From Faecalicoccus pleomorphus DSM 20574 (lineage in GTDB: Bacteria; Bacillota_I; Bacilli_A; Erysipelotrichales; Erysipelotrichaceae), in contig NZ_ATUT01000014.1 of NCBI RefSeq assembly GCF_000420345.1, positions 1 to 54,281 on the forward strand: a stretch of DNA of 54,281 nt. Reading direction: 5' to 3'. Both the position numbers and the translations under genes were made by a program. A model generated the notes under the pieces. That model was not told the DNA's origin. It saw only the letters and a list, made by a program, of their open reading frames with translations, and searched no databases. Positions 18,778 through 27,915 of the stretch are shown here, one piece after another; the stretch's first letter is position 1, and every line of letters starts with the position of its first letter.

Positions 18778-19805
18778 AATAGATCCTCGCTTTCATATAA
18801 ATAACTGGCAGCGCATGCCCCTTCACTGGATACCATGCAAGGGCCAATCGGTGTTTGTGGCTTGCAGACAGTTTTAAATAAGGGGCATTGTTTTGGCTCT
18901 TTTTGTCCGCATAAAATAGAGGCACATTGACAGCCTTTGGGTTCCGTATTCGTTAAAGGGGGTAAATTAAATCGTTTCCAGGCATCCCAGGTTTCATATT
19001 CTTTTTTTAACTGTAAACCGCTTTTTGAGATGTTTCCCAAACCTCTCCAAAGACTATCCTGTGGTTCAAAGACTATCTGAATGATCGCTTGTGCTGTTTG
19101 GTTTCCTTGAGGTTTTACGATACGTCCATATGTGTTTTGAATGGCAGGTTTGTCCTGGTTCAACATTTGAATCAACAGTTCAATTGAATATAAGATGTCT
19201 TCGGGATCAAAGCCGCTGATAACACCGGGGCGATGATATTGGTTTGGCAAAAAGGAAAATCCTTGTTCACCGATAATGGCGGCGACATGTCCCGGACAAA
19301 GAAATCCATCGATTAGTGTGTTTTCTTGTTCTAACAAAGTGCATATGGCAGGCTTTGTCTGTTTTAAAAGACTCAAAAAGAAAAAGTTTTGAATGTTTTG
19401 TCGTTGGGCTTCTAAAATCGCAATGGCACTTCCAGGTGCAGTTGTTTCAAAGCCGACACCTAAAAAAATCACATTCTTAGACGGATTTTCTTTGGCCAGT
19501 GTTAAGGCATCCATGCAGGATAGACAAATTTTGACCTGTGGCAATCCTTGAAGAGATGAATATTTATTTCCGGGAATGCGTAAAAGATCACCATAGCTGC
19601 AAAGAAGGGTATTTGGTCTTTGTGCCAGATCATAAGCTAAGTCGATCAGAGATGAAGGAGTCACACATACCGGACAGCCCGGGCCACTGATCAGTTTTAC
19701 ATCATCCGGAAGCAGACTTTTTAGACCCGATCGGGCAATGGACATGGTATGCGTTCCGCAGATTTCCATCAACTGGATAGGGCGTTTTGGTTTACTGAAA
19801 TGCAT
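18774..19805 (-). CDS. hypD: Hydrogenase maturation protein HypD
   Basis: 343 residues. HypD is the Fe-S scaffold that, with HypC, holds the Fe(CN)2CO unit. Cys16 in EICGTHTM and Cys44/Cys47 in GPGCPVCVTP are the conserved functional residues, and Cys-rich segments near the C-terminus can hold the [4Fe-4S] cluster. The ATG at 19805 follows AGGAG by 7 bases. The frame is open upstream to 19955, but that part lies inside hypC. It overlaps the hypC end by 14 bases. Confidence 0.95.
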   Translation of the reverse strand: MHFSKPKRPIQLMEICGTHTMSIARSGLKSLLPDDVKLISGPGCPVCVTPSSLIDLAYDLAQRPNTLLCSYGDLLRIPGNKYSSLQGLPQVKICLSCMDALTLAKENPSKNVIFLGVGFETTAPGSAIAILEAQRQNIQNFFFLSLLKQTKPAICTLLEQENTLIDGFLCPGHVAAIIGEQGFSFLPNQYHRPGVISGFDPEDILYSIELLIQMLNQDKPAIQNTYGRIVKPQGNQTAQAIIQIVFEPQDSLWRGLGNISKSGLQLKKEYETWDAWKRFNLPPLTNTEPKGCQCASILCGQKEPKQCPLFKTVCKPQTPIGPCMVSSEGACAASYLYESEDLL

Positions 19806-20013
19806 TGAATATCTCCTGATATAAATCTCTTGTCTTTTGGGCTTCCTGGGAATCGACTTTTTCAATCGCAAAGCCGGCATGGACCATGACTTCATCACCG
19901 ATTTGTACATCGGGTATAAAATCGATTCGTATAGTTTGCGAAATTCCGTGAGCACCGGCTATGGCGGTGTTTCCTTCGATTTTTTCAATGGTTAAAGGAA
20001 TAGCAAGGCACAT
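19792..20013 (-). CDS. hypC: Hydrogenase maturation chaperone HypC
   Basis: 73 residues, standard HypC size. It begins MCLAIPL; Cys2 is needed to bind HypD and the large-subunit precursor, which fixes the start at 20013 rather than the upstream in-frame Met. The conserved VMVHAGFAIEKVD segment with its His follows. It lies 4 bases after hypF and overlaps hypD. Confidence 0.95.
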   Translation of the reverse strand: MCLAIPLTIEKIEGNTAIAGAHGISQTIRIDFIPDVQIGDEVMVHAGFAIEKVDSQEAQKTRDLYQEIFNAFQ

Positions 20014-20017
20014 GTTA

Positions 20018-22201
20018 TCACATCCTTTTTTGTGCAATGGCTAATTGTCCTAAGGCAATACCTTCATCGTTACAACTGACTTGCGTATGCCAATAGACTG
20101 TATATTGAAGTTCCTGCAGACGATAAACGATTTCTTTCAACAAGTATTGGTTTTGAAAACATCCGCCACTTAATACGATGGGTAGATGCTTAGGATTTAA
20201 ATGTAGCGTTTGATCGATGGTCATTTCAATGATTGTATTCATCATTTTGGCTGCTTGTATCTCTGGTGCTTTTGTTTCCGTTACAGCGTGATGGATCATT
20301 TCTGACCAGTCAAAGAATCGAATATTATTTTCTTCATAGAAACAAAGTGGATACGATTCCGTTGTTGCGGCGGCCATAGATTCTAATAATACAGGGGCCT
20401 GTCCATCGTAATCCTGTGCTTTTGTATGCGTAATCAGAGCATAGAAACCATCAAAAAGGCGGCCCATACCACTGGTTTGAATGCTTTTGGGCAGCATTTG
20501 TTTTAGAATCTTTTGTTTGCCGGTTTCAAAAATGGGGATTTCACAGTTGGATTCTATGGAGAGTGCCAGGGCGATTCTTCCGATTTCATGAATGGCTTTG
20601 TCGCCGCCTAATAAAGGAATCTGTTTGATGGATCCAACACGTTTAAAATCAGCATAATCACCAACTAAAAATTCAGATCCCCAGACCGTATGATCCTTTC
20701 CGAATCCGGTTCCATCAAAGATGATGCCGAAACAAGTTTCATCTAAGTTATTTTCCATCATACAGGAAGCCATGTGCGCATGGTGATGCTGCACCTGTAT
20801 CAACGGAAGAGAAAGATTTTTGGCAAACCGTGTCGTTGTATAGTCCGGATGTAAATCGCAAACGATTTGTCGGGCTTCTAAATCAAACAATCTTTGATAG
20901 GTACATAATGCTTGTTTGTAATGATTGAAGGTTTCTACTGTTTCCAAATTTCCAATATAAGGGCTTAAAAACACATAGTGGTCTTTTCCCCAGGCAAAGC
21001 TTCCTTTTTGATGAGCACCTAGAGCCAGTATTCCGGTTACATCGGTTTTACTGCTTAGTGGTGTAGGAACATAACCTCGACTTCGGCGTATAAAGTAAGG
21101 TTTTCCCTGAAAGTTTCGCAACAAGGAATCATCACAGCGATTTTCAATAGTGCGATCATGAAGTAAGAAGGAGTCTGCGATGTGTTTTAAGTCTTCCAAA
21201 GCCTCGTTGTTATCGATCAAAACCGGTGTATTGCTTAGATTGGCACTGGTCATGACTAATGCATCCATTTTTTCCATCAGTAAAATATGCAAAGGACTGT
21301 ACGGAAGCAAAATGCCCAGATCCTTATTTTCGGATAATTCTTTATAAGCTTCTTTCTTCTTTTTTGCACATAGTACAATCGGTCTTTGGCAAGATGTCAA
21401 AAGCTGTTCTTCATCGACTGAAACCCTGACAAATTCCTTGGCGGTATTGATATCTTTGACCATGATGGCAAATGGCTTTGTTTCTCGATGCTTGCGTTGT
21501 CGTAAGCGAAGAACGGCTTTTGGATTACGGGCATCACAGGCTAAATGAATACCGCCGATGCCTTTGATGGCTACGATCTTTCCTTCTTTTAAATCCTGAA
21601 TGGCATTTTCTAAAGGATCACCTTTTTTCTGTTCTCCTTGATAAAAAAGGGTAGGGCCGCAATTGGCACAGGCATTAGGTTGTGCGTGATAGCGGCGATC
21701 TTGTATGTCTTCGTATTCCTGCTGACACAAAGAGCACATCGTAAAATCTTTCATTGTTGTATTCTTTCGATCATACGGAATGTCTTTAACGATCGTATAG
21801 CGAGGGCCGCAGTTAGTACAGTTGATGAAGGGATAGCCAAATCGCCGATTTTTAGGATTTAACATTTCGTTGATACAGTCCTGACAAGGTGCCATATCCG
21901 GAGAAATCAGCGTTTGATGGATACCGCTTTTACTTTCCTGAATCGTAAAGCTGTTCCAGGTTTCTAAAGGTTGTTTTGTTGTGTCAATCGATTCGATCTT
22001 CGAATGACAAGGCGCTTTTTGTGGCAGCTCTTTTAAGAAAGCTTGTACATCTTCTTTATGTCCTTGGATATGAAGGATAACGCCTTTGCTGTCATTATAG
22101 GCTGTACCACTTATGTGGTGTGCTTTGGCAAGTCGATGAAGGAACGGGCGAAAACCGACACCTTGTACGATTCCTTGTATCCGAATTTTAAGATGGATCA
22201 T
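20018..22201 (-). CDS. hypF: Carbamoyltransferase HypF
   Basis: 727 residues. HypF makes the carbamoyl-adenylate from carbamoyl phosphate and loads it on HypE. The domain order is complete: acylphosphatase (VQGVGFRPF, ~1-90), two zinc fingers (CQDC...CTNCGP and CSLC...CANCGP), a YrdC-like domain (~190-370) and a Kae1-like domain with HHHAHMASCM metal His residues and a GTGFG loop. The start overlaps hypB by 14 bases. Confidence 0.95.
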   Translation of the reverse strand: MIHLKIRIQGIVQGVGFRPFLHRLAKAHHISGTAYNDSKGVILHIQGHKEDVQAFLKELPQKAPCHSKIESIDTTKQPLETWNSFTIQESKSGIHQTLISPDMAPCQDCINEMLNPKNRRFGYPFINCTNCGPRYTIVKDIPYDRKNTTMKDFTMCSLCQQEYEDIQDRRYHAQPNACANCGPTLFYQGEQKKGDPLENAIQDLKEGKIVAIKGIGGIHLACDARNPKAVLRLRQRKHRETKPFAIMVKDINTAKEFVRVSVDEEQLLTSCQRPIVLCAKKKKEAYKELSENKDLGILLPYSPLHILLMEKMDALVMTSANLSNTPVLIDNNEALEDLKHIADSFLLHDRTIENRCDDSLLRNFQGKPYFIRRSRGYVPTPLSSKTDVTGILALGAHQKGSFAWGKDHYVFLSPYIGNLETVETFNHYKQALCTYQRLFDLEARQIVCDLHPDYTTTRFAKNLSLPLIQVQHHHAHMASCMMENNLDETCFGIIFDGTGFGKDHTVWGSEFLVGDYADFKRVGSIKQIPLLGGDKAIHEIGRIALALSIESNCEIPIFETGKQKILKQMLPKSIQTSGMGRLFDGFYALITHTKAQDYDGQAPVLLESMAAATTESYPLCFYEENNIRFFDWSEMIHHAVTETKAPEIQAAKMMNTIIEMTIDQTLHLNPKHLPIVLSGGCFQNQYLLKEIVYRLQELQYTVYWHTQVSCNDEGIALGQLAIAQKRM

Positions 22202-22853
22202 GAAGCAGTGTTTCGATCCTTTCTTTTACATGGTTGACTAATTCTTCAATGCCCTGTTGGGTAGTTGTGCTTACCGTAAAGAACGGTGCTTTTGGGTTAA
22301 TGGCTTTATAGTCATTTTGCACACGATTTAAATCAAAGGAAAAGTAGGGTAATACATCGATCTTATTGATGACCAGACAATCGGTATCGGTAAACATCAA
22401 CGGATATTTGACAACTTTATCATCGCCTTCTGGAACGCTTAAGATCGTAATGCGCATATTTTCTCCAATATCAAATTCAGCCGGACAGACCAGATTGCCG
22501 ATATTTTCTACAAAAAGAACATCGATTTGGTCTAAATCAAACTCCGGAAGAATTTTTTGAACGCTCATCGCTTCAATATGACAGGCGCCATCTGTGTTCA
22601 ATTCCACGCAGGGAATATTTAGATCATGTATGGTTTTGGCATCGATATCTGTTGTGATATCTCCCTCAATCACACCAATTGAATAGTCTTTTTTTAGATG
22701 TTGGATCAATATTTTTAACACACTAGTTTTACCGGCACCCGGTGATCCCATGATATTGATCAAGATTGTGTGATGTTGATGTAATGTTTCTTTGACTTGA
22801 TCGGCTACATCTTCATTCCAATCCATGATTTGATGATATACTTTGATTTCCAT
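22188..22853 (-). CDS. hypB: Hydrogenase nickel-insertion GTPase HypB
   Basis: 221 residues. It is the GTPase that drives nickel delivery to the large subunit with HypA. The P-loop GSPGAGKT is at 36-43, the GACHIEAM segment carries the Cys-His metal site and NKID is the guanine motif. It lacks the His-rich or CxxCGC N-terminal nickel-storage extension seen in some relatives. The start at 22853 follows GGTGG; upstream in-frame Met codons lie within hypA. Confidence 0.94.
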   Translation of the reverse strand: MEIKVYHQIMDWNEDVADQVKETLHQHHTILINIMGSPGAGKTSVLKILIQHLKKDYSIGVIEGDITTDIDAKTIHDLNIPCVELNTDGACHIEAMSVQKILPEFDLDQIDVLFVENIGNLVCPAEFDIGENMRITILSVPEGDDKVVKYPLMFTDTDCLVINKIDVLPYFSFDLNRVQNDYKAINPKAPFFTVSTTTQQGIEELVNHVKERIETLLHDPS

Positions 22854-22855
22854 AG

Positions 22856-23196
22856 CTATTCCACCTTTATGCTTTCTATCATACATTCCTTGCCGGATAA
22901 TCGCTTGAGATCCATGCTGTGGCAATAAGGGCATTCAATATGCCTGCGATCGATCTCGGATTCTTTATGACATTGATTACAATATACTTTTAGTCCGATT
23001 TCTTTTACTTTGATCTGCACATTTTCGGCAATTGTATCTTTAGAAATGACATCCATATACATTTGAATGCACTCTGGAACAAAGCCGCAAAACGGACCTA
23101 GAATCAATGAAATTTCGGTGACTTTTTTGCCTGATGTTCTTTGGCGATTTGTAGGACATCCTGCAGGATATGTTGGGTGATTTCCATTTCATGCAT
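22856..23196 (-). CDS. hypA: Hydrogenase nickel chaperone HypA, split by a -1 frameshift at A_AAA_AAG
   Basis: HypA delivers nickel to HypB and the large subunit. From the ATG at 23196 the frame reads MHEMEITQHILQDVLQ and on to AKK (His2 is the Ni ligand), then stops at 23104 after SPKFH. The rest of HypA (VTEISLILGPFCGF, then two CxxC zinc pairs) continues in the -1 frame to 22856. The joint is the heptamer A_AAA_AAG at 23128-23122. A -1 slip there, or one extra A, gives an uninterrupted protein of about 113 residues, exactly family length. It may be a programmed shift, transcript slippage, a recent mutation or a base-calling error. Confidence 0.8.
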
Positions 23197-23202
23197 ATCC
23201 GT

Positions 23203-23208
23203 ATTATA
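23203..23208 (-). promoter_or_regulatory. -10 element of the hyp operon
   Basis: On the minus strand TATAAT occupies 23208-23203, only 6 bases before the hypA ATG at 23196. Transcription from it would begin at about the start codon, so the message could be leaderless. G6, a possible ribosome site, lies upstream of the hexamer. No good -35 was seen. Confidence 0.4.
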
Positions 23209-23231
23209 CCCCCTAAAAAATAAAAATAGAA

Positions 23232-23260
23232 TGGAAACCCTTTTCATTTAGGCATATAAT
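23232..23260 (+). promoter_or_regulatory. Promoter of the ech operon
   Basis: TGGAAA (23232-23237), a 17-base spacer and a perfect TATAAT (23255-23260), 35 bases before the echA start codon. It is divergent from the hyp operon within a 99-base shared spacer. Confidence 0.5.
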
Positions 23261-23295
23261 GTGAATTATGAGATAGATCAGAGGGGGAATGTCGT

Positions 23296-25191
23296 TTGTA
23301 TTTGATACCTGCTTTGACACTGATACCTTTCATAGGTGCCATTCTTATTTTTTTAGATTCAAATAGTAAAAGACGAGGGTATGTCATTTATGGAACCGTA
23401 GCTTTGATGATGTTGTGCTGTTTTTTACTGGTGGGGCAATGGATTTTGCAGGGTGCAAAACCATGGCATTTGTATCCTCAGACTGGCTTCATTGATTTAT
23501 TGATGCAGGTCATAGAAGTATTTTTGATGATCTTTATTGTATATAAAAGCTTTAAGCACAAAAAGCGATGGATTTCTCTTTTAGCCATCAGTCAGACAGT
23601 CCTTACCTTATGGGTGGAACATTCTATTCCTCTTGTGGAATCGACACATACGACTGTGGATTCTTTGGCACTGTTGATGTGCATACTTTGCAGTGTGGTT
23701 GGTGGACTGATTGGAGTGTATTCGGTTGGCTACATGAAAAGTTATCATGAAAATCATCGTGGAATCATCGATCGAAGCAATACCTTTCTTGCCTTGCTGT
23801 TTGTATTTATGGCCGCCATGTTTGGACTGGTTCTTTCTTCCAATCTGATCTGGATGTATTTTTTCTGGGAAGTTACCAGTGTGATTTCTTTCTTGTTGAT
23901 AGGATACACACAGACGGATGAAGCGATTGATAATAGTTTTAAGGCATTATGGATGAATTTGCTTGGCGGAATCGGCTTTGCGGTGGCCATCTGGCTTTGT
24001 GCTATGCAGAATCACAGTGTACAGATGCAGGATATCGTTTCCGGTGGGAACACGATGATCATCGGCATGCTCTGTCTTGCCGGATTGACAAAAAGTGCAC
24101 AGTTGCCATTTTCTACATGGTTGTTTGGGGCCATGGTGGCACCGACACCTTCCAGTGCGCTTTTGCACAGTGCAACGATGGTCAAAGCCGGTGTCTATTT
24201 ATTGATTCGCCTTGCACCGGCCTTATATGGAAATCTTTGCGGAATGGTGGTTGCCTTTATCGGAGGCTTTACCTTTATTACGACCAGTATGATGGCCATC
24301 GCACAAAACGATGCCAAGAAAGTATTGGCTTTTTCAACGATTTCCAATTTAGGATTGATTGTTGCCTGTGCCGGTATCGGAGTAGAACAAACGGTGTGGG
24401 CTGCCATCTTTTTGATGATCTTTCATTCCGTTAGTAAATCCATGTTGTTTGAAAGCGTGGGGGCTACAGAAAACAGCATCGGTTCCCGCGATATTGAACA
24501 TATGCATGGCTTGATCTTACGTTTGCCAAAGCTTGCCTATATCATGGGAATCGGTATTGCCGGTATGTATCTGGCACCGTTTGGGATGTTGATTAGTAAA
24601 TGGGTGGCTCTAAAGGCTTTTGTGGATTCAGGGAATGTATTATTAGTGATCTTTATTGCCTTTGGTAGTGCTTCTACGATGTTTTACTGGACAAAATGGT
24701 TAGGAAAATTGATCGCGATGCACAAACCAAATACACCGGATCATGATGCGACACGAAAAGATGAATACTTTTCCATGGGCGTATTGGGTGTGATCATGAT
24801 TTTACTGTGTCTATTATTCCCGTTACTGGCCGGCTTTGTGGTCAATCCAATCGTTTTATCTTTGTTTGGAGCTACACAGGATGTCTTATCGATGAGTGAA
24901 TTGACCACTATGGTCATCATGGTGTGCAGCGTTTTGTTGGTGCCTTCGATGATGTTTTTGATTACACGTATGGCACCGCGTGATTATGTGCCTACTTACA
25001 TGAACGGTGTGAATGTGGGTGATAACTCTCATTTTATCGACAGCATGGGAGAATCGAAAAAACTCTATCTTTCTAACTGGTATCTGCGCTTTGAGTTTGG
25101 TAGAAGACGATTGCTTCGGCCATCACAGATCGTTGCCGCCAGTGTTTTGATTGTGACTTTTGCGATTCTTTTGGGAGGTGCAATCGGATGA
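23296..25191 (+). CDS. echA: Energy-converting hydrogenase, NuoL/MrpA-like antiporter subunit
   Basis: 631 residues with about 16 hydrophobic segments. It is the membrane subunit thought to move H+ or Na+ when the hydrogenase turns over. MVAPTPSSALLHSATMVKAG is the hallmark loop of the ND5/NuoL family. The start is a TTG at 23296, 8 bases after GAGGGGG; the nearby ATG at 23289 is in another frame that stops quickly. It is the first of six genes in the order of Methanosarcina echABCDEF. Confidence 0.9.
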   Translation: MYLIPALTLIPFIGAILIFLDSNSKRRGYVIYGTVALMMLCCFLLVGQWILQGAKPWHLYPQTGFIDLLMQVIEVFLMIFIVYKSFKHKKRWISLLAISQTVLTLWVEHSIPLVESTHTTVDSLALLMCILCSVVGGLIGVYSVGYMKSYHENHRGIIDRSNTFLALLFVFMAAMFGLVLSSNLIWMYFFWEVTSVISFLLIGYTQTDEAIDNSFKALWMNLLGGIGFAVAIWLCAMQNHSVQMQDIVSGGNTMIIGMLCLAGLTKSAQLPFSTWLFGAMVAPTPSSALLHSATMVKAGVYLLIRLAPALYGNLCGMVVAFIGGFTFITTSMMAIAQNDAKKVLAFSTISNLGLIVACAGIGVEQTVWAAIFLMIFHSVSKSMLFESVGATENSIGSRDIEHMHGLILRLPKLAYIMGIGIAGMYLAPFGMLISKWVALKAFVDSGNVLLVIFIAFGSASTMFYWTKWLGKLIAMHKPNTPDHDATRKDEYFSMGVLGVIMILLCLLFPLLAGFVVNPIVLSLFGATQDVLSMSELTTMVIMVCSVLLVPSMMFLITRMAPRDYVPTYMNGVNVGDNSHFIDSMGESKKLYLSNWYLRFEFGRRRLLRPSQIVAASVLIVTFAILLGGAIG

Positions 25192-26048
25192 ATCGATATA
25201 TATCTTTGATCTTATATCTGCTTTTGGCTCCTTTTATCGGTGCTTTTTTGGATGGCATCGATCGTAAGATCACAGCTCGTATGCAGGGGCGCAAGGGACC
25301 ATCGATCTGGCAGCCGTTTTATGATTTATATAAGTTATTCTCTAAACAGATGATTGCGGTCAACAGTGTGCAGCTGTTGTTGAATTGCAGCTATTTGATC
25401 TTTTTGGCGATTGCTGGCGGTATGGTATTTTTCGGAACCGATATTTTGATGTCGTTGTTCATCTTATCGACAGCTGATATGTTTTTGATCCTTGCGGCAA
25501 GCAGTGATTCATCGCCATTCTCCAATATTGGGGCCAGTCGTGAAATGATGCAGATGATGTCGTATGAGCCGATGACTCTTTTGATTGCGGTCGGCTTTTA
25601 TCTGGCAACCGGATCGTTTCGTGTGGATGAGATCATTGCCCAAAACAGCGCTGCTTTTTGGATGATGCCCGGATTGTTTGTTGGCTATATTTTGATCATG
25701 GCCATCAAATTAAGAAAATCACCCTTTGATCTTTCAACTTCGCATCATGCCCATCAGGAAGTTGTCAAAGGGATCACGACCGAAATGTCAGGGCCGACGC
25801 TTGCGATTATGGAAATCGGCGAGTATTACGAAAAGATGTTATTGTTGGCGGTGGTTGCTTTGTTCTTTATTCATGGTGAGCCATGGAGCTGGATCATCGG
25901 TATTCTGGCCTGCCTTGCGGTGTACTTCATCGAAATTTTGATCGATAATATCAGTGCTCGTGTAAACTGGCGAAAGCTTTTGGATATATGCTGGTTGATT
26001 ACTTTGTTGTGTGGCGGAATCAATGTTTTGATTCTGATGTTGATATAA
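25188..26048 (+). CDS. echB: Energy-converting hydrogenase, NuoH/HycD-like membrane subunit
   Basis: 286 residues, mostly transmembrane. GIDRKITARMQGRKGPS matches the conserved cytoplasmic loop of the NuoH family that contacts the peripheral arm, and KSPFDLSTSHHAHQE matches the second conserved loop. It anchors the hydrogenase domain and forms the entry to the ion path. The start overlaps the echA stop as ATGA and follows GGAGG. Confidence 0.92.
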   Translation: MNRYISLILYLLLAPFIGAFLDGIDRKITARMQGRKGPSIWQPFYDLYKLFSKQMIAVNSVQLLLNCSYLIFLAIAGGMVFFGTDILMSLFILSTADMFLILAASSDSSPFSNIGASREMMQMMSYEPMTLLIAVGFYLATGSFRVDEIIAQNSAAFWMMPGLFVGYILIMAIKLRKSPFDLSTSHHAHQEVVKGITTEMSGPTLAIMEIGEYYEKMLLLAVVALFFIHGEPWSWIIGILACLAVYFIEILIDNISARVNWRKLLDICWLITLLCGGINVLILMLI

Positions 26049-26061
26049 AGGTGGTGTCGTC

Positions 26062-26493
26062 ATGGATCGTTTAAAAAAATCGCCATGGATGTTACATTAT
26101 GATGCCAGCAGCTGTAATGGCTGCGACATTGAAGTATTAGCTTGTACGATGCCACGTTTTGACTTAGAGCGTTTTGGCATTATTAATACCGGAAATCCGT
26201 TTCATGCCGATATTTTATTGATCACTGGGGGTGTTAACCATCAAAGTGCGCAGGTGGTAAAACAAATTTATTCCCAGATGCCTAACCCAAAAGTGGTGGT
26301 GGCTGTGGGAATTTGTGCCTGCAGCGGTGGTATCTTCAAAGATTGTTACAACATATATGGCGGCGTGGATACCGTGATTCCGGTCGATGTGTATGTGCCT
26401 GGCTGTGCCGCAAGACCACAGTCCATCATCGATGGTGTCTTACAAGCAGTAGAATTATTGGAGAAGAAAAAGGAGGAAGCGCATCATGAGTGA
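26062..26493 (+). CDS. echC: Energy-converting hydrogenase small subunit (NuoB-like)
   Basis: 143 residues. It carries the [4Fe-4S] cluster next to the NiFe site. Candidate ligands are Cys18 and Cys21 (SSCNGC), Cys85 (VGICAC) and Cys115 (VPGC), the family spacing. Like NuoB, and unlike group 1 small subunits, it lacks the extra cluster domain and Tat signal. GGTGG precedes the ATG; the end overlaps echD by 8 bases. Confidence 0.93.
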   Translation: MDRLKKSPWMLHYDASSCNGCDIEVLACTMPRFDLERFGIINTGNPFHADILLITGGVNHQSAQVVKQIYSQMPNPKVVVAVGICACSGGIFKDCYNIYGGVDTVIPVDVYVPGCAARPQSIIDGVLQAVELLEKKKEEAHHE

Positions 26494-26851
26494 TCGAATC
26501 CTGAAAATTGAAAAAGGCGATCTGCTGCAGATGGCAGTGCAAAAGAAAATGGATGGATGGAGACTGGCGCAGATTTGTGCTGTTACGATCGATCAAGCGT
26601 ATGAAATGAGTTATACCTTTGTCAAAGATAAAGATATGGAAACCCTGCGAATCCATCTACAGCCTAAAGAGCCGATTATTTCTTTAACGCAGATTTACCC
26701 TTGTGCTTTCTTACAGGAAAATGAGGCGGCCGAGCTTTTTGGAGTTTTGATTGAAAACATTACGATGGATTATAAACATAAGCTATATCGTATTGATGTG
26801 AAGGCGCCTTTTGGGCCAAAGGAGGATGCATCATGGCAAAACGAAGCATAA
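26486..26851 (+). CDS. echD: Energy-converting hydrogenase, NuoC-like subunit
   Basis: 121 residues. The ISLTQIYPCAFLQENEAAELFG stretch resembles the NuoC 30-kDa motif (E-R-E-..D-hFG). It holds no cofactor and serves as a structural part of the peripheral arm. Overlaps with both neighbours (8 and 19 bases) suggest coupled synthesis. Sequence similarity is weaker than for the other subunits; position supports the call. Confidence 0.85.
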   Translation: MSDRILKIEKGDLLQMAVQKKMDGWRLAQICAVTIDQAYEMSYTFVKDKDMETLRIHLQPKEPIISLTQIYPCAFLQENEAAELFGVLIENITMDYKHKLYRIDVKAPFGPKEDASWQNEA

Positions 26852-27912
26852 TTCCTTTTGGTCCACAGCATCCGGTTCTGCCGGAGCCAATCCACTTAGA
26901 TCTCGTATTAGAAGATGAAGTGGTTGTAGAAGCCATTCCCAATATCGGATTTGTGCATCGAGGCTTGGAAAAGCTGGTAGAAACCAGAGATTTCAAACAA
27001 TATGTCTATGTGGCAGAAAGAGTCTGTGGTATCTGCAGCTTTGGTCATGGATTGGGGTATTGTGAAAGTGTAGAGCATGTCATGCATATTGATGTTCCTA
27101 AAAGAGCACGATATCTTCGCACACTTTGGATGGAATTAAGTCGCATTCACTCTCACTTGTTGTGGCTGGGGCTACTAGCCGATGCGTTGGGGTTTGAAGC
27201 TTTGTTTATGCAAAGCTGGCGATTGAGAGAAAAGGTTCTTGATATTTTTGATAACACGACAGGTGGAAGGATCATTTTCTCCGTTAATCAGATCGGAGGC
27301 GTTTTAAAAGATATCGATGCTTCCATGTTAAAGGAAATCGATACGATCTTATATGATATGGAAACGGATTTAAAACCGATCATGGATACTTTTTTAGAAG
27401 ATATGCTGGTGAATTCCAGGTTACGAGGATTGGGTGTTTTATCCAAAGAACAAGCCTATTTAGCCGGTGCTGTCGGTCCTATGGCAAGAGCCAGTGGAAT
27501 AGATTATGATTCCAGAGAAACCGGATATGCGGCCTATGCCGATTTAAACTTTGGTCCGATTACAGCTACAGAAGGCGATTGTTACGCAAGGTGTAAAGTA
27601 AGACTGGCGGAAATTTTACAGTCCTTTGAGATCCTGCATGAACTGATTTCAAAAATACCAGGTGGAGATATCAATGTACCGGTTAAAGGAAATCCAAATG
27701 GAGAATGTTTTATTCGTATTGAACAACCACGAGGGGAAGCCATTTATTATACAAAAGGAAATGGTACAAAATATCTGGATCGCTTTCGATTGCGAACACC
27801 GACAACCTCCAATATACCACCTATGTTAGATTTGTTGAAAGGGTGTCAGCTTGGGGATGTGCCGCTTTTGATTTTGACGATCGATCCTTGTATCAGCTGT
27901 ACAGAGAGGTAG
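26833..27912 (+). CDS. echE: Energy-converting [NiFe] hydrogenase large subunit (NuoD-like)
   Basis: 359 residues. All four NiFe ligands are present: Cys65 and Cys68 in ERVCGICSFGH, and Cys353 and Cys356 in DPCISCTER at the very end. The catalytic centre is therefore complete, and the protein is a hydrogenase rather than a complex I subunit. The chain ends three residues after the last ligand, so no C-terminal peptide remains to be removed; accordingly no maturation endopeptidase gene is seen. AAAGGAGG precedes the ATG. Confidence 0.95.
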   Translation: MAKRSIIPFGPQHPVLPEPIHLDLVLEDEVVVEAIPNIGFVHRGLEKLVETRDFKQYVYVAERVCGICSFGHGLGYCESVEHVMHIDVPKRARYLRTLWMELSRIHSHLLWLGLLADALGFEALFMQSWRLREKVLDIFDNTTGGRIIFSVNQIGGVLKDIDASMLKEIDTILYDMETDLKPIMDTFLEDMLVNSRLRGLGVLSKEQAYLAGAVGPMARASGIDYDSRETGYAAYADLNFGPITATEGDCYARCKVRLAEILQSFEILHELISKIPGGDINVPVKGNPNGECFIRIEQPRGEAIYYTKGNGTKYLDRFRLRTPTTSNIPPMLDLLKGCQLGDVPLLILTIDPCISCTER

Positions 27913-27915
27913 AGT

